DNA of 64,000 bases from Gloeophyllum trabeum ATCC 11539 (taxonomy: Eukaryota; Basidiomycota; Agaricomycetes; Gloeophyllales; Gloeophyllaceae): assembly GCF_000344685.1 (NCBI RefSeq), contig NW_006920412.1, positions 971,705-1,035,704 on the forward strand, in the 5' to 3' direction. The translations under genes and the position numbers were made by a program. The notes beneath the pieces are model-generated. The model was not told where the DNA came from. It saw only the letters and a program-made list of their open reading frames with translations, and did no database searches. Shown here one piece after another: positions 11,146 through 22,363 of this stretch (positions within the stretch are counted from its first letter, which is position 1; each line of letters begins with the position of its first letter).

Positions 11146-11148
11146 CAC

Positions 11149-11462
11149 ATAGTGTTCTTATTTCCTTCAATGCCCTGCGGTTGTACACACGGTTATGCCG
11201 TTAGCTCTGTATTAGACCGCCTCCTGGAGGCCCGATTGTACCGAACAGCGTATTTACACGATGGCACTACTAACTCGGGAAGGGAAGTTTAAACGGGTCC
11301 GGCGAATGGCGTGATAATTAGCTGAGATAAGCCGTGCTTCCACGCGTAAATGTATTTGAGCAAGCTTGAAGAGGACTGAGCTCTTCCCCAGGCTGTCCTT
11401 ATCCCCCCTTCCTATCGCCCCTACATCCTCGCTCGCCGTCCTTCTGTTCTCCATCCTAGACA
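11149..11462. promoter_or_regulatory. Spacer and promoter of the SAM synthetase gene
   Basis: This 314 bp stretch ends in a CT-rich leader immediately before ATG 11463, as expected for a highly expressed gene. I recognise no specific factor site. Confidence 0.35.
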
Positions 11463-12846
11463 ATGGCGCACGCAGCTCTCGCACCCGGCCACTTCCTTTT
11501 CACGTCCGAGTCCGTCGGTGAGGGACACCCTGGTACGTCGATCTCATCCGATTTTTTCCTGGCTGTAATCTGAGGTCGTGCAGACAAAATTTGTGACCAA
11601 GTCTCGGATGCCATCGTGAGTTGCTTGAACTGCTCTACGACTAGAGACGTACTTTACTGACCTCGTGTGTTGTGCAGCTCGATGCCTGCCTGGCGCAGGA
11701 CCCCTTCTCCAAGGTTGCTTGCGAGACCGCGTCGAAGACTGGCATGATCATGGTGTTCGGTGAGATCACCACCAAAGCAAGCATCGACTACCAGAAAGTC
11801 ATCCGTGAGACGATCAAGAAGATCGGCTACGACGACTCGTCGAAGGGCTTCGACTACAAGACCTGCAACATCCTCGTCGCCATTGAGCAGCAGTCGCCCG
11901 ATATCGCCCAGGGTCTCGACCACGGTTCGCTGGAGAACATCGGTGCCGGTGACCAGGGTATTATGTTCGGTTATGCGACCGACGAGACCGAGGAGTACAT
12001 GCCCCTCACCATCATGCTTGCGCACAAGCTTAACGCGGCGATGACTGCTGCCCGCAACTCCGGTCTCCTCCCGTGGCTGCGCCCCGACTCTAAGACTCAA
12101 GTTACCATTGAGTACAAGAAGGACAACGGTGCCACGATCCCTCTTCGCGTGGACACCATCGTTATCTCCACCCAGCACGCTGAGGAGATTTCCACCGAGG
12201 AGCTGCGCAAGGAAATTAAGGAGAAGATCATCAAGGCGGTCATCCCCGCCCACCTCTTGGACGACAAGACCGTCTACCACGTACGTGCACATTTTCGCAT
12301 CTGCGTATAGAGTCTTACCTTATTCCACTTGCAGATCCAACCCTCCGGCCGCTTCGTCATTGGTGGTCCCCAGGGTGATGCGGGTCTGACTGGTCGTAAG
12401 ATCATCGTGGACACTTACGGTGGCTGGGGTGCACACGGTGGAGGCGCCTTCTCCGGCAAGGACTGGTCGAAAGTCGACCGATCTGCCGCCTACACTGCTC
12501 GGTGGATTGCCAAGTCCATCGTTGCTGGCGGTCTTGCTCGTCGCTGCCTCGTGCAGTTGTCGTACGCCATCGGTGTTGCCGAGCCGTTGTCTGTCTACGT
12601 TGACACGTACGGCACGGGCAAGAAGTCGGATGAGGAGCTCGTAGAGGTTATTAGGAAGAACTTCGACCTGCGTCCAGGTGTCATCGTCAAGGAGCTCAAC
12701 CTGCAGAAGCCCCAGTACCTTAAGACTGCCTCTTACGGCCACTTCGGTATGTGTCCATGGCCCACTTTAGTTGGGAGTACGACGCTGACTCGTTCCTAGG
12801 CAACCCCGAGTACTCTTGGGAGAAGCCCAAGAAGCTCGCCCTTTGA
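11463..12846 (+). CDS. S-adenosylmethionine synthetase
   Basis: Five exons (11463-11532, 11584-11615, 11678-12280, 12335-12746, 12800-12846) give a full-length methionine adenosyltransferase of about 390 residues. Visible signatures are [17 protein letters not shown] (ATP-binding His and Asp), [15 protein letters not shown], and the glycine-rich [15 protein letters not shown] loop. It makes S-adenosylmethionine from methionine and ATP, the donor for all methyltransferases, including the one at 37037-38600. All introns have clean GT-AG borders, and codon use is strongly biased, consistent with high expression. I see no sign of truncation. Confidence 0.97.
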
Positions 12847-13521
12847 GCTGGTTCATTTGCACCATGCTACAAAATATCTGCTCGCATCTAACGGCATTCC
12901 AATATTGCATCGGAAGTTCATCCTTCCACTATCATTATTACGCATCGCATGACCCCACCGCATTCTCCCGAGATACCCCAATCCCTCTGCCGCCTTTACA
13001 CCCCCACTAGCTGCCACGCAGTGCTGCACGACATTTTATGCATCTACTGTCACTACTCGGTTGTCCAGCACCGCGTACTGTGTTTTCTTAGATGATTACT
13101 AGGTCCTTATAAAATGGTAATTACCGCGTTCAACCGCGTATTGTAGCAATAAAATATTTTTGGGATTTACTGCTCAGACTTGTGAAACCGTCCGAATTGT
13201 GATGAGAGTGTATCGCCCTCCCTCACCGGCCTCACCACCGGTACCGTGGTCTGTTGGATGCCCGATGTTCACCTCGATCTGAAGCCGGATTCCCGACGGC
13301 AAGCTTATCTTCATCGTAAATCGGACCGATAAGATTGACTACAAAATTTGCTCGTTATGGCTCCCTTCAGAAAAGTTTCGAACGCTCCTACGCCTTCTTA
13401 CGCTATAGCCAAGCAGGCAGCGCACGTTCGTCCTTGCCACGGACGTAACCCTCGCACGGGGCCTTCATTGTCTTCGTTGCATCCATAATTTTTATCCTAG
13501 ACTTGAACTTGCTTGGTCGAA
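12847..13521. other. Intergenic region and ADE4 5' leader
   Basis: This 675 bp stretch holds the 3' UTR of the SAM synthetase gene and the promoter and leader of ADE4. It includes AT-rich stretches near 13080-13160. No coding signal is seen. Confidence 0.4.
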
Positions 13522-15601
13522 AGTGAGTCGGAGACCTCTCTTACCATAAAAGTACTCAGTGTCCTCCACTTCTTCCAGTGTGTGGCATACTCGGTCTGCT
13601 TTTGCACGATCCCAGCATAGACTGTGCCCCCGAGATCTGCGAGGGCCTGGCGCTCCTGCAACATAGAGGTCAAGATGCGTGCGGTATTGTCACTTGCGGG
13701 CCCAAGGGACGTTTCTTCCAGTGCAAGGGGAACGGAATGGTCCGCGACGTATTCGACTCGAACTCCATCTCCACTTTGGTCGGTGGGATGGGCGTCGGAC
13801 ATGGTAAGTAAGACAGCCGGGTGTTGGTATCGCAGGACCGTGCTGACTGAGAGACTGAACTCAGTCCGGTACCCCACCGCTGGAAGCTCTTCTCATGCCG
13901 AGGCCCAGCCATTCTATGTAAATTCGCCGTATGGTATTGTATTTGCCCATGTGAGTGGAGACATTACAGGTCCGCCCCCCCTGTACGAGCTGAACGCTTG
14001 CAGAATGGAAATCTAATCAACACCGAATCGTTGCTCCGTTTCATGGACGCGGAAGCGCATCGTCACATAAACACTTCGTCCGACTCTGAATTATTACTTA
14101 ACATATTCGCCAACAACCTCCAGCAAACGGGGAAGTTCCGTATAAATGAAGACGATATCTTCACAGCCATTGGCGGTCTTATGCAGCAAGTCAAAGGGGC
14201 ATACGCTTGCGTAGCGATGTTAGCTGGATTCGGCATTATTGCCTTCAGGGACCCTAATGGTATACGACCCGTGGGCATGGCTACTAGGAAATCTGGTAAT
14301 GGCCGAGACTATTTATTCGCCAGCGAAAGCGTTGTGGCGGATGCCAGCGGCTTTGGTGAATGGCAGGACGTCGGACCAGGTAGGCTGAAAGGCTTGTTTC
14401 CCCTGCTCTGACTAAGTGTCTCTGTCTACCCAGGTGAAGCCATTATAATCACTCGGTCATCCTTATCGAGGCGGCAGGTCTCTCCTCCTGCCATATTTGC
14501 CCCCGACATCTTCGAATACGTCTACTTCGCTCGACCAGACTCTGTGCTAGATGGTGTCAGCGTGTACAGGAGCCGCATGGCGATGGGCGATGCACTTGCT
14601 GACGAAGTCAAACGTGTGCTGCATGAAAGGAATCTGTCTGTGGATGTGGTCATCCCTGTACGTTCAACAGGCCCCGGGATTGGTGCGAACCTGACATTGA
14701 GGGGATCAAGGTTCCTGATACGTCGCGAGTAGCGGCGCTGAATCTTGCGCAGAAGCTACAGTTACCGTATCGGGAGGGGTTCATAAAGAACCGTTATGTG
14801 GGACGAACGTTTATTATGCCTGGGCAACAAATGAGGTGATTCGATTACTTTCTTCTATTGACATATTTGTTGACAGGACATTCAGGAAAAAGAACGTCCG
14901 ACGGAAGTTGAACGCCATGGCGTTGGAGTTCGTCGACAAGAACGTTCTAATCGTCGATGGTAAGCCGCTATCTATGTCGCACAGCTGATAACTGACATCC
15001 ATGGTTCAGACTCTATCGTTCGAGGCACGACATCGAAAGAGATCATCCAGATGGCTAAAGATGTGGGTGCCAAGAAGGTCATCGTAGCAAGTTGCGCGCC
15101 TCCTATTCGGTCAGTAATGTCGAATCCAGATTCTCTCAATATTCTTATACGTGCCTAAACAGATACTCAAACGTGTACGGTATCGACATGCCTTCACGAG
15201 TTGAGCTTGTCGCCCACGAGCGCAACGAGGACGAGATAGCGGCCCAAATCGGGGCAGACCTGGTCATCTTCCAGACCCTCCCTGATCTTATATCTTCGGT
15301 GCGCCAGTTCAACCCAGTGATCGAGCAGTTCGATTGCTCTGTGTTCACCGGGGAGTACGTCACTGGTGGTGTGGATGAGGTATATCTGCAGCATCTGGAG
15401 AGCCTGCGCGCGGATAACGCCAAAGCTAAGCTTAAGCACGGAGATATCGGTGCCATTGAGGGAAAGGGTGGAGGGGGAATTGTTAGGAACGGCGCTACGG
15501 AAGAGAAGGAGGTCAGCATAGGGTGTAGCGGGCCCATGAACGGCGCGGACGATACGATCGGGCTGTTCAACAACTACAAGGGCCATTGGAAGGTCAGCTA
15601 G
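13522..15601 (+). CDS. ADE4: Amidophosphoribosyltransferase (first step of purine synthesis)
   Basis: The protein begins Met-Cys-Gly-Ile-Leu-Gly; Cys2 is the N-terminal nucleophile of the glutaminase domain. Later motifs are [38 protein letters not shown], the PRPP loop [14 protein letters not shown] (rebuilt across the intron near 14960) and the C-terminal [14 protein letters not shown]. It converts PRPP and glutamine to phosphoribosylamine. The start is unusual: no in-frame ATG precedes the Cys. The ATG is assembled from A at 13522 and TG at 13579-13580 across an intron. At least eight introns of 50-60 nt are present. The C-terminal tail after the phosphoribosyltransferase domain is Gly/Glu-rich, as in other fungal enzymes. 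Confidence 0.95.
13523..13578 (+). other. 56 nt intron splitting the ADE4 start codon
   Basis: The donor GTGAGT follows CGAAA, and the acceptor CCAG precedes TGTGTGGC. Splicing creates A|TG TGT GGC, that is Met-Cys-Gly. Without splicing, the frame meets TGA at 13524-13526 and contains only a GTG, so translation from an unspliced message would lack a proper start. Confidence 0.85.
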
Positions 15602-15833
15602 GATGGGTGAGGTTGCTCCTTTTGGCTGTCAAGTCAGGTATATCGCGGTGCTCATCCACGGGTAGGCATCTTGCTTGTACAGACAAATGTATTTTATTAT
15701 GGACGAGTCGTGGCAACTCTGCCGTCGCGGTCACGTGCCTGCCGAGACGTGGTTCATTAACTTGATTAAGTTGAAGCGTTCGCGTCGCGTCGGTTATCAT
15801 TCCTTTCCTCTTCTTGCATAGTACTCAGGCTGG

Positions 15834-18283
15834 ATGGTTCGCGGTATCTCCTGCGTCTTTCTCCTGGCTCTGAACATTCTATCTGTGGGAGGCTCGAAGC
15901 ACTCAGCATGGAATGGCCATACTACGCCCGGATCGACGACACCCAGCGATTTCACACCTTACTATGTTGCACCTGGGACCAAAAGCTATGATTCATCTTC
16001 ACCATTCGTTCACTACTCAGGCAATTGGAAAGAGTCATTTTCGCCCGCCTATGTCCATAATACTGTTCGCTCGACCTCGCATCCCAAGGCAGCTGTCACC
16101 TTCACCTTCACTGGTACTGGCGTTGAATGGTTCGGTAACATGGACGATAGTCACGGTATCGCGGACGTCTACATCGATGGGGAAAAGGTCCAGACTGTCG
16201 ACAACTACAGTGAAGCGCCTATGAAACAGCAGCGACTGTTCTGGAAGTACGACTTGCCTTTCGGAAGGCATCACCTCAAGGTTGTCAACACTGGTAAACG
16301 ACGCGGATCCCAGAAGAAGGGTATTCTTGATGTTGACGCCTTTGTGGTTACGTATGGTACTAAGGCGATCCGGGGACACTCGGCTTCGTCCATACACTCT
16401 CTGCCCACGTCGGATTCGCGGAAGGCGGCGGACCTTGCCGAGGCCACTACCGCCGATGCATGGTCACTTGAACAAAAAGGCTCTACTGGCGTACATGCTA
16501 TGCAACTGTCTATCATTTCTCCAACTCATGCGATCATTGTGGACAAGGTCGAGCATAACCCACTGACTGTATCTGGACATCCAGCTTGGGCCGCTCTCTA
16601 CAACCTCAACACTCATGCCATCAAGCCCTTGAACGTGCAATCCAACTCTTTCTGCGCTGGCGGTACTTTCTTAAGCAACGGAACCTTGATCAACGTGGGC
16701 GGCAATCCTGTAGTCGAAGATCACACTTCAGCGGCGGACTTCGGGGACGCTGACGGGCTTCAGGCTATCCGCATTTTCGAACCCTGCGAGTCCAGTACTG
16801 GCGATGCATGCGAGATCTATGAGGACCATGCCCGAATTCGTATGGCTAGCCCCCGGTGGTACAACACTGTCATCCGCCTGCAAGACGGCAGCGCTATGAT
16901 TATCGGCGGCGCCAAGAAAGGTGGATGGATTAACAACGCTACCGTGAACAATCCTACTGTCGAATATTGGCCTCCGAAATCCATCCACGGTTCTAACGGG
17001 ATGCCTGTTCATATGCAGTTTCTCGTGGATACTCTAAACTCGAATCTGTTTCCCATAGCATTTCTCCTTCCTGATGGTAAAGTCTTTATGGCGGCTAATC
17101 AAGACGCGATGATCTATGACTGGCAGAACAACCAGGAGCGCAGGCTGCCTCAGATTCCCAACGGAGTACGCGTGACTTATCCTATGGCTGGTACTGGGCT
17201 ACTCCTTCCTCTATCGCCTGACAATGGCTACACGCCTGAGGTCTTACTTTGTGGGGGGTCCACCGTCGACGACAGAAAGCCCGGCTATGAGATCTCATCT
17301 CAGGATCCGGCGTCGGCCCAATGCGTTCGGATGGTCCTCACGGACGCAGGCATCTCGGCAGGCTGGCAAGTAGAGCAGATGCCTCAAGCGCGAACCATGC
17401 CTGACGCTGTTCTGTTGCCCACTGGAGACGTTCTAATAGTCAACGGTGCTGGTACTGGTATCTCTGGCTATGGCAATGTCGTGCATCAAGTAGGGGCTTC
17501 CAACGCTGACAATCCTGCCTTCACTCCCGTCTTGTACAGGCCTGGGGCTTCTAACGGGCAGCGGTTCTCCTCGGCAGGTTTACCGACCAGTGACATTCCT
17601 AGGCTATACCATTCAGTGGCTACGTTGACTCCGAATGGAGACATCATGATTGCCGGGAGTAATCCGAACCTCGACAGGAGCGAAGTCGAGTACGGTACGG
17701 AATACAGGGTGGAATGGCTCAAGCCTCCGTATATGCTCGTTGGACGACCCGAATGGGTCAGTGCAGCTCCCCGCTTACTAGGTTACGGGCAGTCCCTACA
17801 TATGGAGGTGAAGTTGCAGCAAAACGCTGCGCACAGCCCAGACATTCGAGGTATGGTCTTTGTCAAATCAGCCCTTCCTTTTCCAAAATTTGACAAATGG
17901 ATACAGTTGCCCTGATGGACCTGGGATACATCACGCACGCCGTACACGCGAACTCCAGACTAGTTTACTTGGCTGCCTCGTTGTCAGTCGACGATAGGAA
18001 GACCTTGACCATTACGGCGCCCCCGAATGCGAACGTGTACCCGCCCGGACCTGGATGGCTGTATCTCGTTGTCGATGGTATCCCCACTACTGGTTTGCGC
18101 GTCCTGGTAGGTGACGGCAAGGGTCCCGCGGTTGACGAGAAGGCCATGGAAAGGTATGCCCTGTCTCTACATATTTGCAGAGTCTCGCTTACACCCATCG
18201 GTCTTCGAACTAGCATGTTGAGTAAGACAATTGTGGATCAGTACGACAAAGGCAAGGAAGAGAAAGGGGACGGCGCCGAATAG
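15834..18283 (+). CDS. Copper radical oxidase (glyoxal/galactose-oxidase family) with an N-terminal accessory domain
   Basis: The signal peptide is MVRGISCVFLLALNILSVGGS. Residues about 60-180 form an accessory beta-domain (VTFTFTGTGVEWFGNMDDS, ADVYIDGEKVQTVDNYS) not found in the minimal glyoxal oxidase. The catalytic propeller follows: SFCAGGTF (the Cys of the Cys-Tyr cofactor, about 16653), SPRWYNTV (its Tyr partner), MPDAVLLPTGDVLIVNGAGTG, and RLYHSVATL (Tyr and His copper ligands), then GYITHAVH (second His) and a C-terminal VYPPGPGWLYLVVDG domain. Introns lie near 17850 and 18154. It would oxidise aldehydes or alcohols outside the cell and make hydrogen peroxide for lignin peroxidases. 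The substrate cannot be read from sequence. Confidence 0.9.
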
Positions 18284-18584
18284 TCGGCTACTATCTCCTA
18301 ATCGCATTTCGTCTCGTGTTTTGTCGCAACAGCCTATACCACCGTCGTTCGCGTTGATTCTCGTTCCACTCTATACCCAGACTCACTAGCAGAATATGTA
18401 CATACCCAGACCTTGTTGTATCTCTCGAAGCTATATCCTTAGGGCCCATCACTATTGGCACAGATCCGGGAGTCAACCATGTTACCAACTCCTGTTGAAG
18501 ATCCTCTATGCACCATCATACGAGCGTACAACATGACAAAGCCTGGAGAGAATAGACGAGACAGCTCTAGCGAAGGGCGAGTAT

Positions 18585-19634
18585 TTACAACGCTCTCTGT
18601 CGCATCCTGCTCGCGACGGTCCGTAGCCCAGCATAGACCTTGCCTGGGGGAGAGCCGAGGATGAGAGATACGATCGCATCCCTGGCGATTTTGATATTTT
18701 GGAAAGAACCAAGGATATGGATTTTGCTGCGTTTATAGGGTGAGTCACAGTACACATACAGATTCCACGCTATGAAGACGTACGTATCGGCAAGTATGAT
18801 CCTGGTCCGGCTAGCATTCTCGATCGTAAATTTCGTCTTACCGTCGTGCCCTGCTATACGGCCTATCGACGACATCAGATGGCATTCCTCGACGGAACGG
18901 CCCGCACTCACCGATTGCACGAGATAGATGGTCCCCATGCAAGCTCTTGACGTCCTTGATCTCGAATGAGTCAAGGTATAGGTCGTCTAGCCTTAGGAGA
19001 GCGATGGCATCCTGCAGTAGAACCGCGTAAGAACGGAGGTGATGAGAGGGAAAGGAGAATCATACGTTCACATCAAACCCTAATGCAAAAGCTTTGACAA
19101 AGTCTGCGCCCTTCTGCAGAGCACCTACTTCTTTTGTATGTTTTGACGTCTACAGGGCACTTCAGCTTACAGAACTCAGTCGAACTGGCGAATTGCACGC
19201 ACCCGCATCTCCACGCATCTCCGCTGCACGTTCATTCGCACTTGCAGCCCAAGCATCTCCGTCAAGGGACCGAAAACATTAATCCACTCTTTCTTCAACG
19301 GTGTCATGCGATGTGGGGGAATCGGGACCCTTCTTGTCTCGGACTTGAGAGGGCCGTCTCCTGCTCCAGCAGGTAATGGAGGGAACACGGGTGCGGCGGT
19401 TTGGTTCGATACATCGGGGGCGTCCGTGTCAATCATCAAGTCATCGTCGCCAGTATTTGCATCCTCAGGCGCAGCATTTTGCGGGGTGGCGGGTTCCTGC
19501 TCGTCGGCCATCGCAGCCTCGGGGACCTCCTGCGCGATCCTGGCATGCTTCTTCTTCGCTATCGAGCGACGGTTTTTCTTGGGTGGTGTGGATGTGCTGG
19601 GCTGCGAGTGTGCGACGACCATTGCAGATGGCAA
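18585..19634 (-). CDS. PNO1: KH-domain pre-rRNA processing factor PNO1/DIM2
   Basis: The N-terminus is basic and Pro/Ala-rich with acidic patches. It leads to [20 protein letters not shown], the conserved PNO1 segment, then [15 protein letters not shown] and a KH domain ([38 protein letters not shown]) ending [24 protein letters not shown]1 binds the 3' end of 18S rRNA in pre-40S particles and recruits Dim1 and Nob1. About five introns are needed; the stop TAA is at 18585-18587. The start at 19634 lies 169 bp from the divergently oriented DUF3835 gene. The family is very conserved, so the identification is firm although not every exon border was fixed. Confidence 0.92.
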
Positions 19635-19803
19635 TTGAGGACGAGGGCTGCCTGCAGGTTTCCGCTCGTAAAGTGAAATTGAAGTGAAGCGTTACTGATG
19701 TCACAAGCAAGTACGATTAGATAATGTCACACTGGCCTTAGTCTGCGGCGAAGCCAAACTCCTGCAGCTCCCCTGTCTGTCTGCTTGTCGGCGTCGCATC
19801 ACC
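19635..19803. promoter_or_regulatory. Compact bidirectional promoter (169 bp)
   Basis: It lies head-to-head between PNO1 (minus) and the DUF3835/URI-like gene (plus). The small size means the two genes must share promoter sequence. No specific motif was recognised. Confidence 0.5.
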
Positions 19804-22175
19804 ATGGCTGCTCCCGGGACCACACAAAATCTGAAAGAAGGGAGGAGTCAAGGTCCGTGTCCTGTCCGTTCGAGGCTGGGGTGTGCGACTTAACATCATG
19901 GATAGTTATACAAGCGTTCCTCAATTCTCTCTCTTCAGGAGAAAGCAGTCAGGGTGCAAATGGGGGCAGTTTCACGCCCGATCAGGTTGAGAGATTGTCG
20001 AATAAACTAGGCCAAATTCTTGGAGACATCGAGGACAACTCAGGCCGTCGGAACGAGAAGGGTGAGGTACGCCTGGTTGTGTCTTACTCGAGCTTTACTC
20101 ATTCACGTTGAATACCCAAAGCTTGTGAATGAAGAAGGTCTACCAATTGTGGATATTAATGAGCCCACAAACTCATCGACCGAAGGACCCGGGGAGTCTG
20201 TACCCTACGAAGAACCTGATCTACTACCTCTGTGGGCATTGGGGCCAGCCGAGCGAGACCGACGGCGACGCGAGAGAGACCGATTGTTGGACATGTTGGA
20301 GGAAGAGGAGCGTGCCGAGCAGGAGCGAGATGCTGAGAGGGAGGAGGAACAGCGAAGACAAGAGCTAGAGAAACGTAAGGAGGCCGCCAAGGCAGATCTG
20401 GAGAAGCTGAAAGCGGCTCGGGAGTTGCAAAAAAAGATGGGGAAGGCCTTACTGCGGAATATGGCAGACGCCAAAGAAAGGGAGGAGCAGGAGAAGCGGA
20501 GGCAGGCCGAAGAAGACCGCCGCGCAACGGAGGAGAGGAAAAGGACCACGACGCTTAGGCCGCGGAAGAGCGTAACCTTTGCGGACAAACCTGATCACAA
20601 TGCTGACGAGTCGAAGCGCCTCACACCCGCTGAGCCAGCACCTGATCTCGGGGATGTGTCTCTCGCGAAATTAATGCCTCCCCGCCGTGGTCTGCCTACT
20701 CAGAAAGAGCTCGACAGCAGCACTATGAAGATGAATGTCGTCGAACGGTTCCCCGCAGCTTTACGCTCGCCGCCTCCCCTTGGTAAAAATGACGCTGCCG
20801 ACGAAGGGGATTCCGATGACGAGTCAGTTCCCGGCTCACCTGTACCAGCGGACTCCGATGAGGGCGACATTATTGAGTCAGAACCGGACTCAGACGGCTC
20901 TGATGAAGACGTCGTGCTCGACGAAGAGTACGATATAGACACTGTTCAACACCATCGTGAAATCGCCCTGGCATACTATGAGAAGCGATCGACTATTGGC
21001 GCGGAAGCTAAGAAGGCAATGACCTCGCATACCCATGTGGGCGAACATGAGTGGGATCAACCGGTCAGCCTGCTCCCGGCACTCGGTTTGGGCTGGTACG
21101 ATCATTAACACTGTATTTTTAGGAGGTACCGCAGGAAGCGACTCTTGCGTCACCGCCGCCGAAGCCGCCTATATCTCGTTTCAAAGCGAACCGCAAGGCA
21201 GCGCACAACGTCTCTTCGTTGTCCTCGTCTGATCCAATGCTGGCATCCACCTCCCTAGGCGCGTTGGTTATTCCTGCTTCTCAGACCAGGGAGCTTGAGC
21301 GTGCGATACGCACCGGGAAGATAGAGAATGGAGACCTGATAGGTGGGGAGGAGGGAGAAAGTGGAAGTGATGTCGAAGCAGACGAGAAAATGCGGGAAGT
21401 CCTGGAGATGCTCAAGCGGGCTCAAGTGACGAACGCCGGGCCCTCTGGTGCCGGGGGACCCTCTTCCACCGTCGACTACTCCAGAGAGTCATCTATGTTG
21501 GGAGAGTCCGTGAACGCCATCCCGGTGTCAAAGGTCAGGCCTCAGACCTCTAGGTTTCGCTCTGCGTTTGCGGCGGCTCAAGCCCAATCGCCTGCCGAGT
21601 CCTCTCCCGGTACCCCCGCCACGCCTGTGAATAACACGGGTCGATCCTCACCCAAAGCCCCGGCTGTTAGCTCGACAATCGTTGAGCGTAATATGCCCTC
21701 CTCGGGTCGGTTGTCCTCGAGTTTGGGTCGTAAACCGGCATCGTTAGATGGTGCGGGACCGCTAACTGTAAGTCCCTGGCTTGTGGCGAGGAGTCATTTG
21801 TCTAACTTCTACTAGTCGCCTGTCGTTAGTTCCAGTGCTATCCCGTTGCGATCGGGCCCGACTTCGGTGTCACCATCACCCTCCGCCAACAATGCTGCTA
21901 GCTGCGTCCAACCTACCGTCATCGACTCACCGTCGTTCCAACCTGGCCCGAAGCAGAGTGCCGCAACACCATCAGCCACGATGTCGTCAATGACCGTCGA
22001 ATCGCCGTCCTTCCCTTCGCCGTCATCGACAAGTAGACCGGAACGCCCGCCTGTCGTCATGTCTGCGCAAGTACGAGAGTCTGCAAGCAGCTCAAGGCAA
22101 AGCGATTCAGCAACGATGGGCAGCGAAGGCCCCAAAAAGGTTTCGAGATTTTTGGCGCAGAGGACTGGACATTAG
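19804..22175 (+). CDS. DUF3835 protein, URI1/Bud27-like prefoldin-related factor
   Basis: The first exon is MAAPGTTQNLKEGRSQ, followed by an alpha-helical segment (FTPDQVERLSNKLGQILGDI) resembling the end of a prefoldin helix, a long Glu/Arg-rich coiled coil (about 20250-20540), then RKSVTFADKP, an acidic Asp/Ser/Glu tract, ISRFKANR and a Ser/Pro-rich tail ending VSRFLAQRTGH. The order KSVTFAD ... SRFKANR ... SRFL is what I know of the DUF3835 region of Bud27/URI-type proteins, which help assemble RNA polymerases and act downstream of TOR. The N-terminal prefoldin domain looks short. Introns fall near 19852, 20066, 21057 and 21769. Assignment to URI is by motif only. Confidence 0.6.
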
Positions 22176-22363
22176 CACTGAAATACGCTTGTCGTATCTA
22201 TGCGCATGGGCTGCTTTCGATATCTCTGTACTATAAGGTTACTTCAGAACAGCGTCGCTTTCATCCCGTTTCAGAGGTAGAATCGACATGTGCCTTGTCC
22301 CTAAGATGACATATGATATCGGCCTATACCGTCTTGGACGCCGGAGCAGTATGAATTCACTCA

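Noticed and set aside
13578..13580. GTG as a non-canonical start for ADE4
   Set aside because: A split ATG across a consensus intron gives the required Met-Cys without invoking a GTG start, which is very rare in fungal nuclear genes.
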